NCBI GenBank assembly: GCA_023105745.1
Contig: JALGQZ010000013.1
Span: 4,189,501 to 4,253,500 of the forward strand
Source of the DNA: Austropuccinia psidii
Taxonomy: Eukaryota; Basidiomycota; Pucciniomycetes; Pucciniales; Sphaerophragmiaceae
Length of the DNA stretch: 64,000 bases
Direction of reading: 5' to 3'
In this document: piece by piece, positions 48,701 to 60,054 of the stretch
How the letters are laid out: each line of letters opens with the position of its first letter
Numbering within the stretch: the stretch's first letter is position 1
Made by a program: the position numbers and the translations under genes
The notes under the pieces: model-generated
The model's database searches: none
What the model was told of the DNA's origin: nothing
What the model saw: only the letters and a program-made list of their open reading frames with translations

Positions 48701-51692
48701 GATAAGGTCTCTCAATGTTAAGAATGATGTCAACTTCATGACCAATAATTGCTCCCAGGGGTTCTTTGTCTGTAGCAAATGCTCCTCTGTGGTCATACAA
48801 AAGGCAAGAAAGTTCATTTTCTTGCTTATCAGTCAGATGAAGGCTTATTTCAGCCTCATTTAGCTGTTCAGACTTGAATTTCTCTAACTCTAAGTTGACT
48901 GGTGATACTTTGTTTACTGTAATTTGTCTTTTAAAGGGTAAAAAGGCAAATTTCTGGCGCTTATTGTCTCCAATTGTAAAGTATCTGTCTTTGTTATTAT
49001 GTAAATCTATCCCATACATGATTAAATAGTCATTTCCCAATATAAAATGGGTACTAGAGCAATTTTCCATAATAACAAATTCAACTGTGATCCTTAAATT
49101 CCCATTTATGTGTGGGAATATGACATTGGTCTCAAAGATTCCTAATGCTTTCATTGGGTTACTTGCACTGTTGAATTTTATACCATCAATTGGTAACAAT
49201 TGGTCTTCAAAATTTGGTACACAAGTCTTAAGAAAAGATTTTCCAACACAAGAGCAGAAGGCTCCTGGGTCAAGCAAAAGTTTGGTGGGTTTGTTGTCAA
49301 TCACCACTTCTGTTATACAGGAGTTACCAGCTGTATAACCTTTTCCTCTGTTTGGTTTTGTCTTCATAAGTTGTGCATCTTGAACTTTTGATAAATCAAC
49401 TTGACCATTGCTCAATTGTGGTAAGTGGGAATAAGATTCCATGATGTCAAAAGTGGCATTGATATTTTCTATATCTTTTGAAGATTCAGAGAATATGGAT
49501 GACTTATCATCTGAATTGTCTTCAATTATGTCTTCTTTTTCAACATCTGGTTCTTTTTCAATGTCAATTTCATTGATTTTCCCCCTTTTTGGACATGTAT
49601 TGGCTAAATGGGTGGTGCTTTGGCAAATATGGCATTTTCTGACTGTATCTGCAGATTTATATTTAATATTACTAGAATTTTCTTTGGGGTTTTTGTCCAC
49701 AGAATCTTTCCAAGGTGTATTAAACCTTGTTTTAAGATTCACCCTACTAGAACCAATTTTGGTTCTGGTGGTTACTTCTTCTAGTATATTGATAATATCC
49801 TCTGCTGAAGATTGTTCAGTAGTCCTGCTTTTGACAGCATGCTCTAAGTCACCTCCACATTGTCTCAGAATTTTTCTATGGATCATAAATTCTGACATGT
49901 CAGGATATAATGCTGTTAATCTGTCCTTTTGTTGGCAAAACCATGGTAAAGCTTTGTCTTTATCAGCATTAAATTTGGCAGATTCAAAGGCTGTTTCAAC
50001 TTTAAACCTCCAAGCATCATTTGCCCATTTGTTGATGATTTGGGTTTTCCACCAAGTCCAACTCTGGTGTCCATGTGCTTGTCTTATTTTGATGTACCAT
50101 CTGTGAGCTGATCTGGTAAACAAGGTGTTAAACCTGGCTGTTACCAATCTGTCTGGTAATTCAAAATCCTCTTTGATCATGTCAATACCTCTAATGAATT
50201 CCATATGGTCATACTCTCCTTCACCACTGAAGTGAGGCCATTCTTTAAGTTTTGGAACTTCTTTCAAGAGTGCTTGGCCCATTGATGGTTCCAAGTTATG
50301 AAAAGAAGTGGATAATTCATTTTTTAATTGTGAATTATCAGGATCCAATACTTGTGGATTTGAAATTCTTGTGCCCTCATTTTGATTTAGAGGTGTAGAC
50401 ATTCTTGGTAAGGTGTTCAGTAATTGTTCAATGTCATTCATTTTACTGTTGCTACACCTTTGGGAATTTCTGTATTCATGTTGGAAGCTTTGTATTAAAT
50501 TTATTACTTCAATTTTATACATGTCTTCTTTATGTGTAAGTTCTTGCCATAACTCTGTCTGTCTTGTATTATCAGCAGTGACTTGATTCAATTTCATTGA
50601 TAATTTTGATACTTCTTCTTGTGAAGCATCAAAACACTTTTTCAAGGCAATGGTATATGTCTTTACTTCAGTAAATGAATTTGAAATGTCATCAAGGACT
50701 TTCTTGTTATCTGTCTTGATAATATTTATGGCTTGTTTAATTATTGTTTCAATCATGTCATCAATATTGAATTTAGAATATTTATCTGTTAATTCTTTAA
50801 TAATGGCAGATTGTTCATTTATTTTAGTGGCAGAAGAATTGTCATTATTAGAATTTTTAATTGTTCTCAAAACTTTTTCAAAACACATAAGTGTTTCATT
50901 AATTTGGCACAGACTCAGGTTGTTTGTTTTAATGTTGTTACAAATGGTGTCATTTTTATCAGAAAGATGTTTTTTCACGTCATTTATAGCATTATACAAC
51001 TCTGGGATGGAATCAAATATGTCAGAAATCATTTCTGGAACCTTAATCTGGCTTCCTCCTTCTTCTGTAATTCCATCATGGTTCTGGCCATCTGAAATAC
51101 ATTTTCCATGGCATCCTGCTGAATTTTTGGGATTCTGTAGCCCTGGCTGTAAGGTTTTGGGGCTGGTGCCTTCCCTTTGCCCTTGTTTGGAGTTTGTGGC
51201 TGCTTTTTCACGTTGGAATTGCTGCTGCTGGCCACTGGGGCTGTTTTTGGCACTGGTTTGGCTGGTGGAGGGTTGTTTTTCCTCCATTCTAGTGTCAAAA
51301 GCATCATGTTTTTCTTCTCCATCAATGGATGCCATCCATTGAGCAATTTGCAAGTGTTGGGATGGCCCAAGAATTTTCTTACTGTCAGGTAAGAATTCAT
51401 GCAATTCTTCCACAGGTCTGCAAGGATCTGGTACTCCTTGAATTGGAGTGCATCGTTGTATGCACTGTGGCTGGCTTTGTATATGTCCACAGAGGCTTGT
51501 TGTGGCGGTGTCAGCTCTTTTTGAAGGTAAAATGGTATTATCAGCTTCAGAATGACCCATTTTAGTTGTTTGGAAGTCATCAACTGACCCTTTTCCTTCT
51601 GTACCTGGTTGGCCTCTGCCATAATCACGTCTATTACCTTTTTGGGAGCTGCTTGAGGGGTTGTAGCTGGCTCCTGACCTGGTTGAAGGCAT
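45768..51692 (-). CDS. Gypsy-2 Gag-Pol polyprotein, uninterrupted
   Basis: 1974 residues from ATG 51690-51692 (MPSTRSG). Domains by residue: 5-222 overlaps the +1-frame gene and looks unstructured; 230-420 coiled-coil-like; 480-650 capsid-like ([15 protein letters not shown]); zinc knuckle C687-C700 (CX2CX4HX4C); retropepsin around 795-905; RT with YIDD at 1156-1159; RNase H with D1305, E1350, D1375; integrase zinc residues H1539, H1546, C1576, C1579; catalytic D1609, D1671, E1707 (D-X35-E); C-terminal chromodomain 1931-1957 ([21 protein letters not shown]). All catalytic residues are present except in the protease, where D-S/T-G is D-P-G (808-810, codon 49266-49268). Gag and Pol are one frame, so the Gag:Pol ratio must be set otherwise, possibly by the splicing described here. 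Confidence 0.95.
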   Translation of the reverse strand: MPSTRSGASYNPSSSSQKGNRRDYGRGQPGTEGKGSVDDFQTTKMGHSEADNTILPSKRADTATTSLCGHIQSQPQCIQRCTPIQGVPDPCRPVEELHEFLPDSKKILGPSQHLQIAQWMASIDGEEKHDAFDTRMEEKQPSTSQTSAKNSPSGQQQQFQREKAATNSKQGQREGTSPKTLQPGLQNPKNSAGCHGKCISDGQNHDGITEEGGSQIKVPEMISDIFDSIPELYNAINDVKKHLSDKNDTICNNIKTNNLSLCQINETLMCFEKVLRTIKNSNNDNSSATKINEQSAIIKELTDKYSKFNIDDMIETIIKQAINIIKTDNKKVLDDISNSFTEVKTYTIALKKCFDASQEEVSKLSMKLNQVTADNTRQTELWQELTHKEDMYKIEVINLIQSFQHEYRNSQRCSNSKMNDIEQLLNTLPRMSTPLNQNEGTRISNPQVLDPDNSQLKNELSTSFHNLEPSMGQALLKEVPKLKEWPHFSGEGEYDHMEFIRGIDMIKEDFELPDRLVTARFNTLFTRSAHRWYIKIRQAHGHQSWTWWKTQIINKWANDAWRFKVETAFESAKFNADKDKALPWFCQQKDRLTALYPDMSEFMIHRKILRQCGGDLEHAVKSRTTEQSSAEDIINILEEVTTRTKIGSSRVNLKTRFNTPWKDSVDKNPKENSSNIKYKSADTVRKCHICQSTTHLANTCPKRGKINEIDIEKEPDVEKEDIIEDNSDDKSSIFSESSKDIENINATFDIMESYSHLPQLSNGQVDLSKVQDAQLMKTKPNRGKGYTAGNSCITEVVIDNKPTKLLLDPGAFCSCVGKSFLKTCVPNFEDQLLPIDGIKFNSASNPMKALGIFETNVIFPHINGNLRITVEFVIMENCSSTHFILGNDYLIMYGIDLHNNKDRYFTIGDNKRQKFAFLPFKRQITVNKVSPVNLELEKFKSEQLNEAEISLHLTDKQENELSCLLYDHRGAFATDKEPLGAIIGHEVDIILNIERPYPPLLRRPAYPASPKSREALEIHIKELLDLGVIRKVGHNEEVEITTPVIVAWHNGKSRMVGDFRALNTYTVPDRYPIPKIQIALTQISQAVYITTMDALKGFHQNVVTPRARKYLRIIVHCGVYEYLRMPFGIKNAPSHFQRMMNEIFPEELSEGWLIIYIDDIIICSKTWEEHMYRLSRVLTKIQSVNMKISLKKCHFGFKELKALGHVVSGLSLGIDKNKVAAVLLKPMPQNKKEIQSFLGFAGYYRQHIKDFASIARPLYKLCDKDTVFEMTVDRVKAFESLREALTTAPLLLMPDFKLPFKLYIDASGDGLGAALHQVQIINDKPVEGPICFISRQIKPTEARYGASQMECLCLVWALEKLNYFLEGCVFEVITDCTAVKSLLNMKTPNRHMLRWQIAIQEYRGNMTIVHKDGNIHKNADGLSRWPLPNTIDNPAYVPEEASPQIPIEGISVTDLNTTFFEEVRNSYTQDKNCSILCQLLNKDCKDNSLIHALDEVWRKSYNEGRFHLLDGIIYHRTKHTCVMTVVDRSLINLVLKECHDSPFSGHLSQDRTREKVKTCIWWPMWQKDVAEYCKTCDRCQKANKSTGKRLGNMMKIQEPNRPWEIVHMDWVTGLPPGGDRSYNACLVIVDRFSKTPNFLPCNKNDTAMDTALLIWNRVVSWTGIFTNIISDRDPKFTSALWTNLHQLFGTKLSFSTAYHPQTDGLAERMIQTLEDMVRRFCAYGLEFKDCDGFTHDWCTLLPALELAYKTSIHSSTNQTPAILEKGWNPKLPQDSLRKDLIEIHPTAASFKGMLDKARKHAVRCMEDSFAYAKDKWDKSHATPDFKVGDLVLVSTTNFNNIKGCKKLKDSFAGPFVIKALHGENAVEVELSEELSNKHPTFPVSLIKPYKSSDAEKFPLRNKIPQVIPPIETSGTKKITKVLKERKLRTKKVREYLVRYSDPTCEDEWLEEKDIPEATKLLRRFRHTRNTNITK

Positions 51693-51941
51693 AATTATGG
51701 TTAAAAAAAGGCTTAAAATAGTATTTTTACGTCAAAAACTTACTATTGGCCAAATTCTTAGCCTTCTGAAGAGTATTACTTATGTCCAAGTTAATTAATT
51801 CAGAAGATATTGGTTCAGGCTGGTTATTTTGAGTCACAATAACAGTGCTATTATGATCAGAATTAACAGTACTGGCAGGGATAATGCTGGTTACTGTTGA
51901 GGCTGTTTCAATGTTTTCTTGTCTTACCACGTTGTCAGACA
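51029..51941 (-). CDS. Spliced overlapping gene of Gypsy-2 (intact)
   Basis: Exon A 51744-51941, intron 51679-51743 (GTAAGT...AACCAG, 65 nt), exon B 51029-51678. A leader intron (acceptor TTAATTTTAG at 51942-51951, donor candidate A|GTGAGG at 52015-52021) would supply the A that makes ATG with the first two bases of exon A; exon A holds no ATG in this frame. The product would have 282 residues: a polar Ser/Asn/Thr-rich start, a helical middle ([38 protein letters not shown]), a Lys/Pro-rich linker and a conserved end ([20 protein letters not shown]). Exon B is read +1 to gag-pol and covers its first ~220 codons. If no splicing occurs, the first usable ATG is at 51622. No known family recognised; it may be an accessory or alternative Gag N-terminal protein. 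Confidence 0.68.
51679..51743 (-). other. Conserved phase-1 intron at the gag start (Gypsy-2)
   Basis: GTAAGT...AACCAG, 65 nt; the acceptor falls in the T-R codons of MPSTRSG as in Gypsy-1, and the intron contains the gag-pol ATG. Splicing joins AAT A to GT CAG in the +1 frame. Confidence 0.68.
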
Positions 51942-52020
51942 CTAAAATTAATGAAAAAAGCCAATTAATTAAGTAAAAAAAAGGATATTTCAAAAAAAGA
52001 AATAAAAATTTAAGCCTCAC
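51942..52020 (-). other. Candidate leader intron of Gypsy-2
   Basis: Donor A|GTGAGG, acceptor TTTTAG, 79 nt; joining gives ATAATG. The same acceptor-TG arrangement exists in Gypsy-1. Confidence 0.5.
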
Positions 52021-52147
52021 TTATAATATGAAAAAAATTATTTTTTATGGGTTTTTTTGAATTATAAGTATTTTTTATATGTTTTTAAATTTTTCAATAT
52101 AAGAAAAAAAGATTTAAAAAGAGTAAAAAATATGTCACAGGTAAAAT

Positions 52148-52167
52148 ATCACGGCTGGGCCCCCAAA
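52148..52167 (-). other. Primer binding site of Gypsy-2
   Basis: TGGGGGCCCAGCCGTG next to the 5' LTR, two changes from Gypsy-1. Confidence 0.75.
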
Positions 52168-54007
52168 TGTAAGGTGTGGATATGAAACTTTGATTAAAAA
52201 TCAAGTACTTTTCCTGTCCTCAAAATTTGTATAAGGTAAAATTCAGTTAAAAATAGTATGAAATATTATTTTTAAGAGAAAACACGCCAATTTTATTGTT
52301 TATAACTTTATTAGTATAAAACAATAATATAAAAATTTATTGTTTTACCAACAATAAAGATTTATCCAAAAAATACTCTACAAGAGATATTTTAAGGCTA
52401 CAAAAGAAATTTCTTCAAGAGCAATTTCAATTGGAATTAATTGAGCAAAGAACTACAAGCAATTAATTAAAGAACAAAGTCTTTAAAAGGAATATTAAAG
52501 AGAAAACACGCCCAAAAGTGACCAGAGTGAATTTGGAAACAAAGTGACAAAGTTAACAGTGATGAAAGATGCTTTAATTCACTTTTGGGGTGGTTCAGGG
52601 GTAAAAATGATTATAAGAGTTACAAACAATGATTATAATGATTTTTTCACGTGGTTAAAAGGATTAAAATGATTTAAAAGTGGTGGTTGGAATCTTTGAT
52701 TGATTGGCTTAACAGTTTTAAACTAATTAATAAAAGGAAAAGATTCTAACATGAAGAGAAAAGTGGGGCAAAGAAGACATTCTTTTATAGCCATCAATTC
52801 TCTTACTCCAAAAGTAAAATTTACTCTTGTCAGTCGTGAAAAACAGTCTGACAACAGAAAAGCCAATTATGGCATCATTGAACCCTGGTTTAGACCAAAA
52901 AGGGCTGGTTTAAGCCATTTTTAGCCATTTTTAGCCATTTTAGACCCTTAAATCAGCCATTACTATAGCAATACCAGGCCTAGAGCCTTCAAAACACGTC
53001 AGAATGTGTGTCAGAGGCGTAGAAACCAGTTAAAACTGTTTTTATTATGATTGTTTTATCTTAAGGGTAGTTTTACCTTCTTGGCAACAGCTAAAACTAC
53101 CCCAGTTGGTATCAAAACCTCATCATCAATTGAGTCCACAGACCCTGTAACTCAATTCCAGGCCAAAAGTGATGAACTTTTGCGTGAATTTTGACATCCC
53201 ACGCCTGTCAGAAAGGATTTTGGGGGTCTAGCTCCCCCTTAGAGCTGGAGTTCCTTTCCCCCCCCCCAAATTTAATCTTTCCAATTTATTTTTTCCTTTA
53301 ATTCCTCATCATGTATTATACTTATAATTTACACATGTAATTCAATTCAATTGTACAGTACAATACAGTAATAATTGACACCTCATATGTAAATCAAAGT
53401 TCACTTATGTAATACACGCGCACATTTTGACATTTCAATTGAATTCAATTGAAAATACTTTAATTCCTCATAACTTCTAAACTAAACACAACACCTCAAT
53501 TTTAACACAAAAATTGATGGTTAACACCACATGTGGTGTGAATTAAATTAAGGTTTTGAGGATTTTCAACTTTTGTATTGAAAATACAAAAAACTTAATT
53601 TAAGCTTATTTAGAGTTGAGTTACAAAAATTTCACTCAGAGGTGACCCCACCTGATTTTTTATGAGGAATCCAATGGTGAAATAAAATTTATATGTTTAT
53701 TTATTGGATAAAAAGTTATAATAGATTTTATTTAACTTTTTTCCAAATTTATTTATTTTTTCACAATTTTGTTAAAATTTCATTTTTACTTAAATTTTTC
53801 AAGTATAAATGTAATTTTATATTTACAAAATTTAAAGTAATTTTATTTTTAAATTATAATTAATTTCTTATTTTTAATATAATTTTATATTTATATTTTT
53901 TTTATTTTTATTTTAATAATATAAATAAATTTATTTTATTTATATTAATATGTTATTTTTTATATTTGTGGTCTTTTGGGTATATGAAATTACCTCTAAG
54001 GCTCACA
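52168..54007 (-). repeat. 5' LTR of Gypsy-2
   Basis: 1840 bp, almost identical to the 3' LTR; differences seen include a longer C-run near 53260 and single substitutions. Same palindromes as the 3' LTR. Confidence 0.95.
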
Positions 54008-54012
54008 GAGAG

Positions 54013-54430
54013 GATGACTAACCATTGGGTCTGTCAATGGTATATAAAGAATATGATCATTGACTTGAGTTACGAAAATCATAAAATCTATTTTAGCAAT
54101 TGTTCCACTTTGTAACTTAGCTGAATACTATCAAACCTAATACTCGTACGCACTGTTCTGGAGGAGTATAGGTATAGTTAATTATTCCATCTCATTACGT
54201 GGTTTTACCAACTGACATAAAATCTGTCAGTACAGAGTAATAGGTGTTTTATTGTTATTGGTTTCTTATTAAATCATTAGACAATCAAGTAATTTCCCCT
54301 TAGGTACATTTTTAACTTAATAATGTCATGCTACAAAGAATACTGTACTTATCATCTGCTTTAGTATTACTAACTACTGGTTTCGTAAATATCATAGCAA
54401 TTATAAGACTGTTAACACCTACTCATTGCA
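54013..54430 (+). repeat. 5' LTR of Copia-2, second part
   Basis: Continues GATGACTAACC...CTCATTGCA and matches 58686-59106 in the 3' LTR. Confidence 0.93.
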
Positions 54431-54446
54431 TGGTAGCGAGAGTTAG
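54431..54446 (+). other. Primer binding site of Copia-2
   Basis: TGGTAGCGAGAGTTAG starts at the LTR edge; TGGTAGC with AGAG resembles the complement of an initiator tRNA-Met 3' end, with an extra base. Confidence 0.55.
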
Positions 54447-54506
54447 TTGTATAACTGCTTGATATATTTGTGAAACCAGAGTTAGAATACACTCACATCT
54501 AGGTCA

Positions 54507-57500
54507 ATGCCCGAAGTCCCATTAGACGTCAATGATGCCTCCTCCGATGAGGAGGTAATCAAGGCTAGGATGACAAAACTCACACGTACAAACTGGGTAC
54601 AGTGGAGTTGTCAGTTTGAGAACTACCTAATCAGTAAAGGCATGGACAATCTATTAGACCCGCCATCTGAAGATGTGAAAAAGACTACCAAATTCAGGAA
54701 AAGAAATGGTGGAGCCCTTACCCTGCTATGGTCCAGTGTGAGCACCGAGTTCGAAGGGGTGCTCTTAAACAATAAGGCATCCTTTTACAATTTCTGTGTC
54801 AGCTTAGGGAACTGCTGTGGAAAGAACTCAGTGGTTGTTATCTGCCGGACGCTTCACAAACTTGTGAATCTAAGATACAAGCCTGGTTCTTCCTTAGAAA
54901 AACATGTTGATGAATTCCACAAGATACATGCCAGCTATCTATCCATCTCCGCCGACTCCTCAATCAGTATGAGCCTATCGTCAAGTATGGCCGCAGCATT
55001 TTTTCTTCAAAGTCTCGATAATGATAAGGAATTAAGTAGTTTATGTCAGACCTTGTATGACATTAAACCCTTTAATCTGAACACCATTACTGACAGAGTG
55101 TCAATAGAACACTCGTGACGACAAACAACTTATGATCAGGCACTGTTGTTTGACAAAAACAAACAAGCCGAAGCGTCAAAATCCAAAGAAAACAATCAAG
55201 CGGAAGGTGGACGTAAAAAGAAGGGCTCTAAGGACAAAAGGAAAGGAAAAAATAATGGTCAAGGGACAGGGAGGAATACTACCCAGGAACTAGACACCAA
55301 AAAAAAATAGAAAGAATTGAGCAACTATTAGAAAAACTCCAATCTGCCAACTTGACCTCGCTGAATGCTGCATCAGACTCAAAAGAACTCAATCGCCTAC
55401 CAGAGTCAGATTCTGAAGCATTCATATTTGATGAAGTCAATGCAATGATTGGGAAAAATCATCAACGACTAATATACCTCGACTCTGGAGCTGGCAGAAC
55501 TGTTGTAAATGACTTAACCCTACTAGATAATCCCACTCCAGTCCTCAAACACATCAATACCTTCTCAAATCCAGTCAGAGTTACTCACCAGGGAACCTTA
55601 GTATTTAAGGGCGTCAAGCTTTACCCTGTCTACTATGTCCCCAACGGTCCTGTCAACCTTCTATCTGTCTCACAGCTAGTTGATAATGGCATGAAGCTAG
55701 TGTCCAAATCAAATATGTTCTTAATCAAGTATGACAATCGAATCGTCGACACGTTTCGCCAACAAGGCAATCTTTTCGCTTCAAGATTACCAATGACTTC
55801 GAACTTGGTTTACACCCTACCTACCTCCAATCTTGACTGGCACTTGGCACTAGGCCACCCCTCCGACTCATATATACGCTTCCTGCTCAAGGAAGACAAG
55901 ATAAAAGGAAGATTCACTCAGTCGTCAGACTGCCCAGTATGTCAACTAGCTAAGATTAAAAACTGTCCTCATTCTCAGACCCTGCCATGTGCTAATGCAC
56001 CTTTTTCAAAAATTAACATGGATACCTTGCAGATCAATCCTCCCACTTGCAAGTGTCACAAATATGTGCTGGTCCTTATTGATGACTACAGTCGCTTTAA
56101 CAGAATATATCTGATGTCCAAAAAATGTCAGGCAGAGGGACACATCAAGTCGTTTCTAATGGAGATTAAAAACAAACTCGATATTACTCCAGCATACCTC
56201 CACACAGATCGTGGAGGAGAATTTAGTTCCAAACTATTTGTCGACTTTCTCACCAGTCATGGAATCTCCCTTGAACGAGGTCCCCCTGAGTCACCTCAGA
56301 CCAATGGCGTTGCCGAGCAATTTAACCAAACGCTTTTATCCAAAATAGGGTGTCTCCTGGGACAGTCAAACATACCTGTTTCCTACTGGGATGAAGCCGC
56401 AAACCATGCTTCCCTACTCCTAAACCTTCTTCCGCACAAGCATCTAATGATGAAAACGCCTGCATGCATACTGAACAGCAAGCACTGCCTCATTGAAACA
56501 GAGGTTAACCTTGAAAAACTCATTCCTTTTGGTATAAAAGTGACTTCAAGGATCCCCAACCCGGTGTCAAAGATTGAGCCTAGAGGCGAAGTACTGAGAG
56601 CACTGACATTTGAAAAGTAATCTGACGGTATGTGACTCCTGAACCTTGAGACAGGAAATATAAAGGTATCTTGCAATTATGCAGTAACAGCGAATAACCC
56701 TACCCTGTCCATGAATCAACCAGAACCGCTGCTCCCAAGCGGCCCCTCCTTAAAAATCAAGCTGCGACTCCCTGATTCTCAACTGACTGATCTGTCAGTT
56801 CAATCACCAGCTGAACAACCATCCAACAGCATATTTCAGCCACCTGTTCCAAGTCCTCGCCAAAACATAGGGAGACCTGAATTGTCAAAGAATTATGAAT
56901 ATGTCCCATATTATAAGGAAGCACCAAGGAATATCTCAAGTTCAATCAACACAGAAAATATTATCACTGGTAAAAGAAACATCGCCGACAGAGATAGCCT
57001 CCTGCTTGCAGATGCAGTTCCCTACTCAAAAGCAGTAACCGATCCAATAGAAGCACCAGAATGGAAAAAAGCAATGGATGCGGAGTATCAATCACTCACC
57101 TCTCATGGGACAGGTGATCTGGTCCCATACCCCCCAAACCTGAAAAAGTAATAGGGGGTATGTGGAGACTGACCCGAAAACGGAACGAGCATGGAGAAGT
57201 ATATTGATACAAGGCCCAATGGGTAGTGCTAGGTAATCATCAGGAACACATGTTGCACTACTATGATACCTGGGCCTCAGTTGGACGAAATGAGACATTC
57301 AAAATCATGTTGACATGAGTAGTAAATTTTAACTACATCCCCTATCAATTCAATATTGAGACAGCGTTCTTGCATGGTGAAATGGACGCACTTGTTTATG
57401 TGAAACAGGTTAAAGGGTATGAATTAAAGGGCAAGGAAGGTTGGGTTTGGAGATTGCGTAAATCACTCGATGGTACCAAACAGGCCCCACGTATGTGGAA

Positions 57501-58520
57501 GGCAAAGCTCACAACCACTCTCAGTGGACTTGGAATGGTGAGTGCACAGTCTGACGAGTCATTATTTACCAATAATGATAAGTCACTACTACTTCACATC
57601 CAAGTTGACGATGGCTTCCTGATCAGTAAATCAGAAGATACCATTGTTACCTTCTTAAACAAACTTAATGCTATTCTCAAATTGAAATACAAGAAGGGAC
57701 CTACTCAGCACCTAGGTTACAATCTTGAATGGAGTAAGAACAAGGTGAAGATTAATCAAACCGACTTGATTGTGAAGCTTCTTAGACAGTTTGGAATGCA
57801 AGACTGTAAGTCAGTAAAGACTCCTTGCAATGGCAACTTCCTCAATGAAATAAACTCAAACCTATCGGACAATGCCATTCAAGTGACTTCATTCCAACAA
57901 GCTATTGGAAGTATTAACTACCTTGCTCATCACACCAAACTGGACGTGATGTTTACTATCAATCAGCTCTCCAGGTACTCAATCAGTCCTAATAAATGCC
58001 ATTGGAATGCCCTTAATCACCTACTCCGGTATCTGAATGGAACAAAGGACAAGAGCCTAGTGTATGAACAACAGCCAATCAAGGAAACCTTAACAGGCTG
58101 GGCTGACGCAGACTACGCGAACAATAAAGAAGACAGAAAGTCCGTCTCTGGATATGTGATCCTAGCCTTCAGTAATCCAATATGCTGGTTGAGTAAAAAG
58201 CAATCGGTGGTAGCCCAATCCACCACAGAGGCCAAATACATTGCTATGAATATCTGCTCAAAACAGCTTTGATGGCTTACCTTTGTGCTCAACGATTTAG
58301 GACATACTTCACTTCAGCCAGTCCTTGTTAACGACAACTCAGGAGCAGTAACCATCTCCAAACAGGCTTCGCTGAATGCTAACACTGAGCATATAGAGGT
58401 AAGATATCAGTATGTTTGAGATTGCGTAATGAAGAATCTAATTAAGGTGGTTCAAGTCTCAACCAATGAGATGATAGCTGATGTACTCACAAAACCCCTT
58501 GGGGTAGTCAAGCTTAAGGA
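54507..58520 (+). pseudogene. Copia-2 Gag-Pol, disrupted
   Basis: Gag from ATG 54507 (RTNWVQWSCQFENYL), with TGA at 55116, continuing through a Lys-rich end to about 55306. There an A9 run is followed by TAG in the gag frame, while the -1 frame stays open into pol (IERIEQLLEKL). Pol: protease LDSGAGRT near 55480, integrase zinc finger (HLALGHPSDS, CPVCQLAK), core with MDTLQ, HTDRGGEF and GVAEQFN, TAA at 56618, TGA at 56633, stop at 57149, frameshift before 57370, RT with QVDDGFLI near 57600, RNase H (WADADYANN, TTEAKYIAM), TGA at 58270 and another near 58418. Catalytic residues survive, so it decayed by random stops. Confidence 0.92.
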
Positions 58521-58558
58521 GGTATACAAGCAATTACACCTTGAGGATTCTGGAGGAG

Positions 58559-59106
58559 TGTTATGAATAGATGAGAATCATCTCGGCTATTAACTATGTT
58601 GGCATTATCTATCCATCTCTGATAGAGCACTCAGAGAATAAATATAAACTGTCGTGTCTTAGACTGACCGAATCATGATGGGGAAATGAGAGGATGACTA
58701 ACCGTTGGGTCTGTCAATGGTATATAAAGAATATGATCATCGACTTGAGTTACGAAAATCATAAAATCTATTCTATCAATTATTCCACTTTGTAACTTAG
58801 CTGAATACTATCAAACCTAATACTCGTACGCACTGTTCTGGAGGAGTATAGGTATAGCTAATTATTCTATCACTGTGGTTTTACCAACTGACATAAAATC
58901 TGTCAGTACAGATTAATAGGTGTTTTATTGTTATTGGTTTCTTATTAAATCATTAGACAATCAAGTAGTTTCCCCTTAGGTACATTTTTAACTTAATAAT
59001 GTCATGCTACAAAGAATACTGTACTTATCATCTGCTTTAGTATTACTAACTACTGGTTTTGTATATATCATAGCAATTATAAGACTGTTAACACCTACTA
59101 ATTGCA
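58559..59106 (+). repeat. 3' LTR of Copia-2
   Basis: 548 bp, preceded by the polypurine stretch GGAGGAG, followed by CTTTG at 59107-59111. Confidence 0.94.
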
Positions 59107-59111
59107 CTTTG

Positions 59112-59494
59112 TTCACGGTTTATCCATTCAGCCAAAGGCATCTCTCTCCAATCGAAATTTAGAAGATATAAGAAGGTCATAACAAGTCCCTCCCACTTTG
59201 ACAATGCATTAGTTTTAGGTTGAAACTATTTTCAAATTAATTGACGCCATACGTCTTTTAATATATTTAGATTCAACGCTGCTGTTAGAATCATCGCATC
59301 TTCATATTCCTTTCATTAATTCTTATTAATTAAGCTGTAACCACAAATTTGTACAAGGCTTCTTTTACTCACTAACAAGTGAAGAAATGATGACCCAGAA
59401 ATTCTCTAAATAAATCATTGCTATTACCATACTGCTATACTCGCTTTTCTTAGATAACTGTTGTATCTCCACATTCCACCTTTAAGGTACTCTC
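59112..59494. other. AT-rich spacer
   Basis: No gene or repeat edge recognised. Confidence 0.4.
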
Positions 59495-60041
59495 TGTTGA
59501 ACATTTAAATACAAACTGAACCTACTTCACTTTCTCGCCTAAACGCAAAACTGTATTTAATCGACAATATTCGCCGAGCGCAGATCACTGCGCACGAACA
59601 CAGGACCACCTAATTCACCAGATCCCACTTACTCCTTGAAGATAAAAACTCACCTCCTCTATCCATCAAAATCTCTCTTGATTATTCCTTTAGTCTCTCT
59701 TCTTTTCTCCACTGTCATTTATTCTTTTTATCTCTTCCTTATTCACTTCCTTATTTTTTTCCTTTCCTTTCCTTTTATTCTCTTAAATAGCCATAGCTGA
59801 ATTAGTTGAAGTACTCTTCAATTGAAATAGTGCTGTAACAACAAGACCAACTGATGTTCTAACTCATATCAGTACCCATTGATCTTGTAGAATTGTAGCA
59901 TCATTGCTGTTGTCACTATAATTAATTATTTACATTTAGCCTCTTTTTATCTACTGTTCAGGTATTTGATCATTCTTTCTCATCTTAAATTACTTTACTT
60001 TATGTTAATAAAACACATGCGTTAAGTCTCATTCTTTGACA
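59495..60041 (+). mobile_element. Copia LTR with leader remnant
   Basis: Starts TGTTGA like the Copia-1 LTR and ends TTTGACA directly before the 13 bases GATTTACAGTCTC that also follow the Copia-1 LTR. The left edge is proposed from TGTTGA; the right edge is firm. No gag follows, so the rest of the element was deleted or diverged. Confidence 0.6.
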
Positions 60042-60054
60042 GATTTACAGTCTC
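60042..60054 (+). other. Primer site like that of Copia-1
   Basis: GATTTACAGTCTC, identical to 33301-33313; its complement contains the tRNA-Tyr anticodon loop. Confidence 0.6.

Larger units (their letters stand above)
43907..54007 (-). mobile_element. Gypsy-2, young full-length Ty3/Gypsy retrotransposon
   Basis: 10,101 bp on the minus strand, target duplication GAGAG at 43902-43906 and 54008-54012. LTRs of 1838 and 1840 bp differ at only about seven or eight positions by eye. It encodes an unbroken Gag-Pol of 1974 residues and an intact overlapping spliced gene. It inserted into the 5' LTR of Copia-2 and is the youngest element seen. It is intact apart from the protease active-site change described below. 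Confidence 0.97.
43773..59106 (+). mobile_element. Copia-2, Ty1/Copia retrotransposon split by Gypsy-2
   Basis: Target duplication CTTTG at 43768-43772 and 59107-59111. LTRs TGTTATGAAT...AATTGCA of about 550 bp; the 5' LTR is interrupted at 43906 by Gypsy-2 and resumes at 54013. Without the nested element it is about 5.2 kb. Internal frames are broken by stops and two frameshifts. A different family from Copia-1: other LTR, other primer site. Confidence 0.95.

Noticed and set aside
51727..52020. A 97-codon frame taken as one protein starting at 52020
   Set aside because: The start codon would be GTG and the first part is intron-like with a clear acceptor at 51942-51951; only the part from 51941 fits as an exon.
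59575..59617. Possible Helitron 3' end (hairpin GCGCAG/CTGCGC followed by CTAA)
   Set aside because: The spacing from stem to CTAA is 16 nt, longer than usual, and no second feature supports it; the spot falls inside the proposed Copia LTR.
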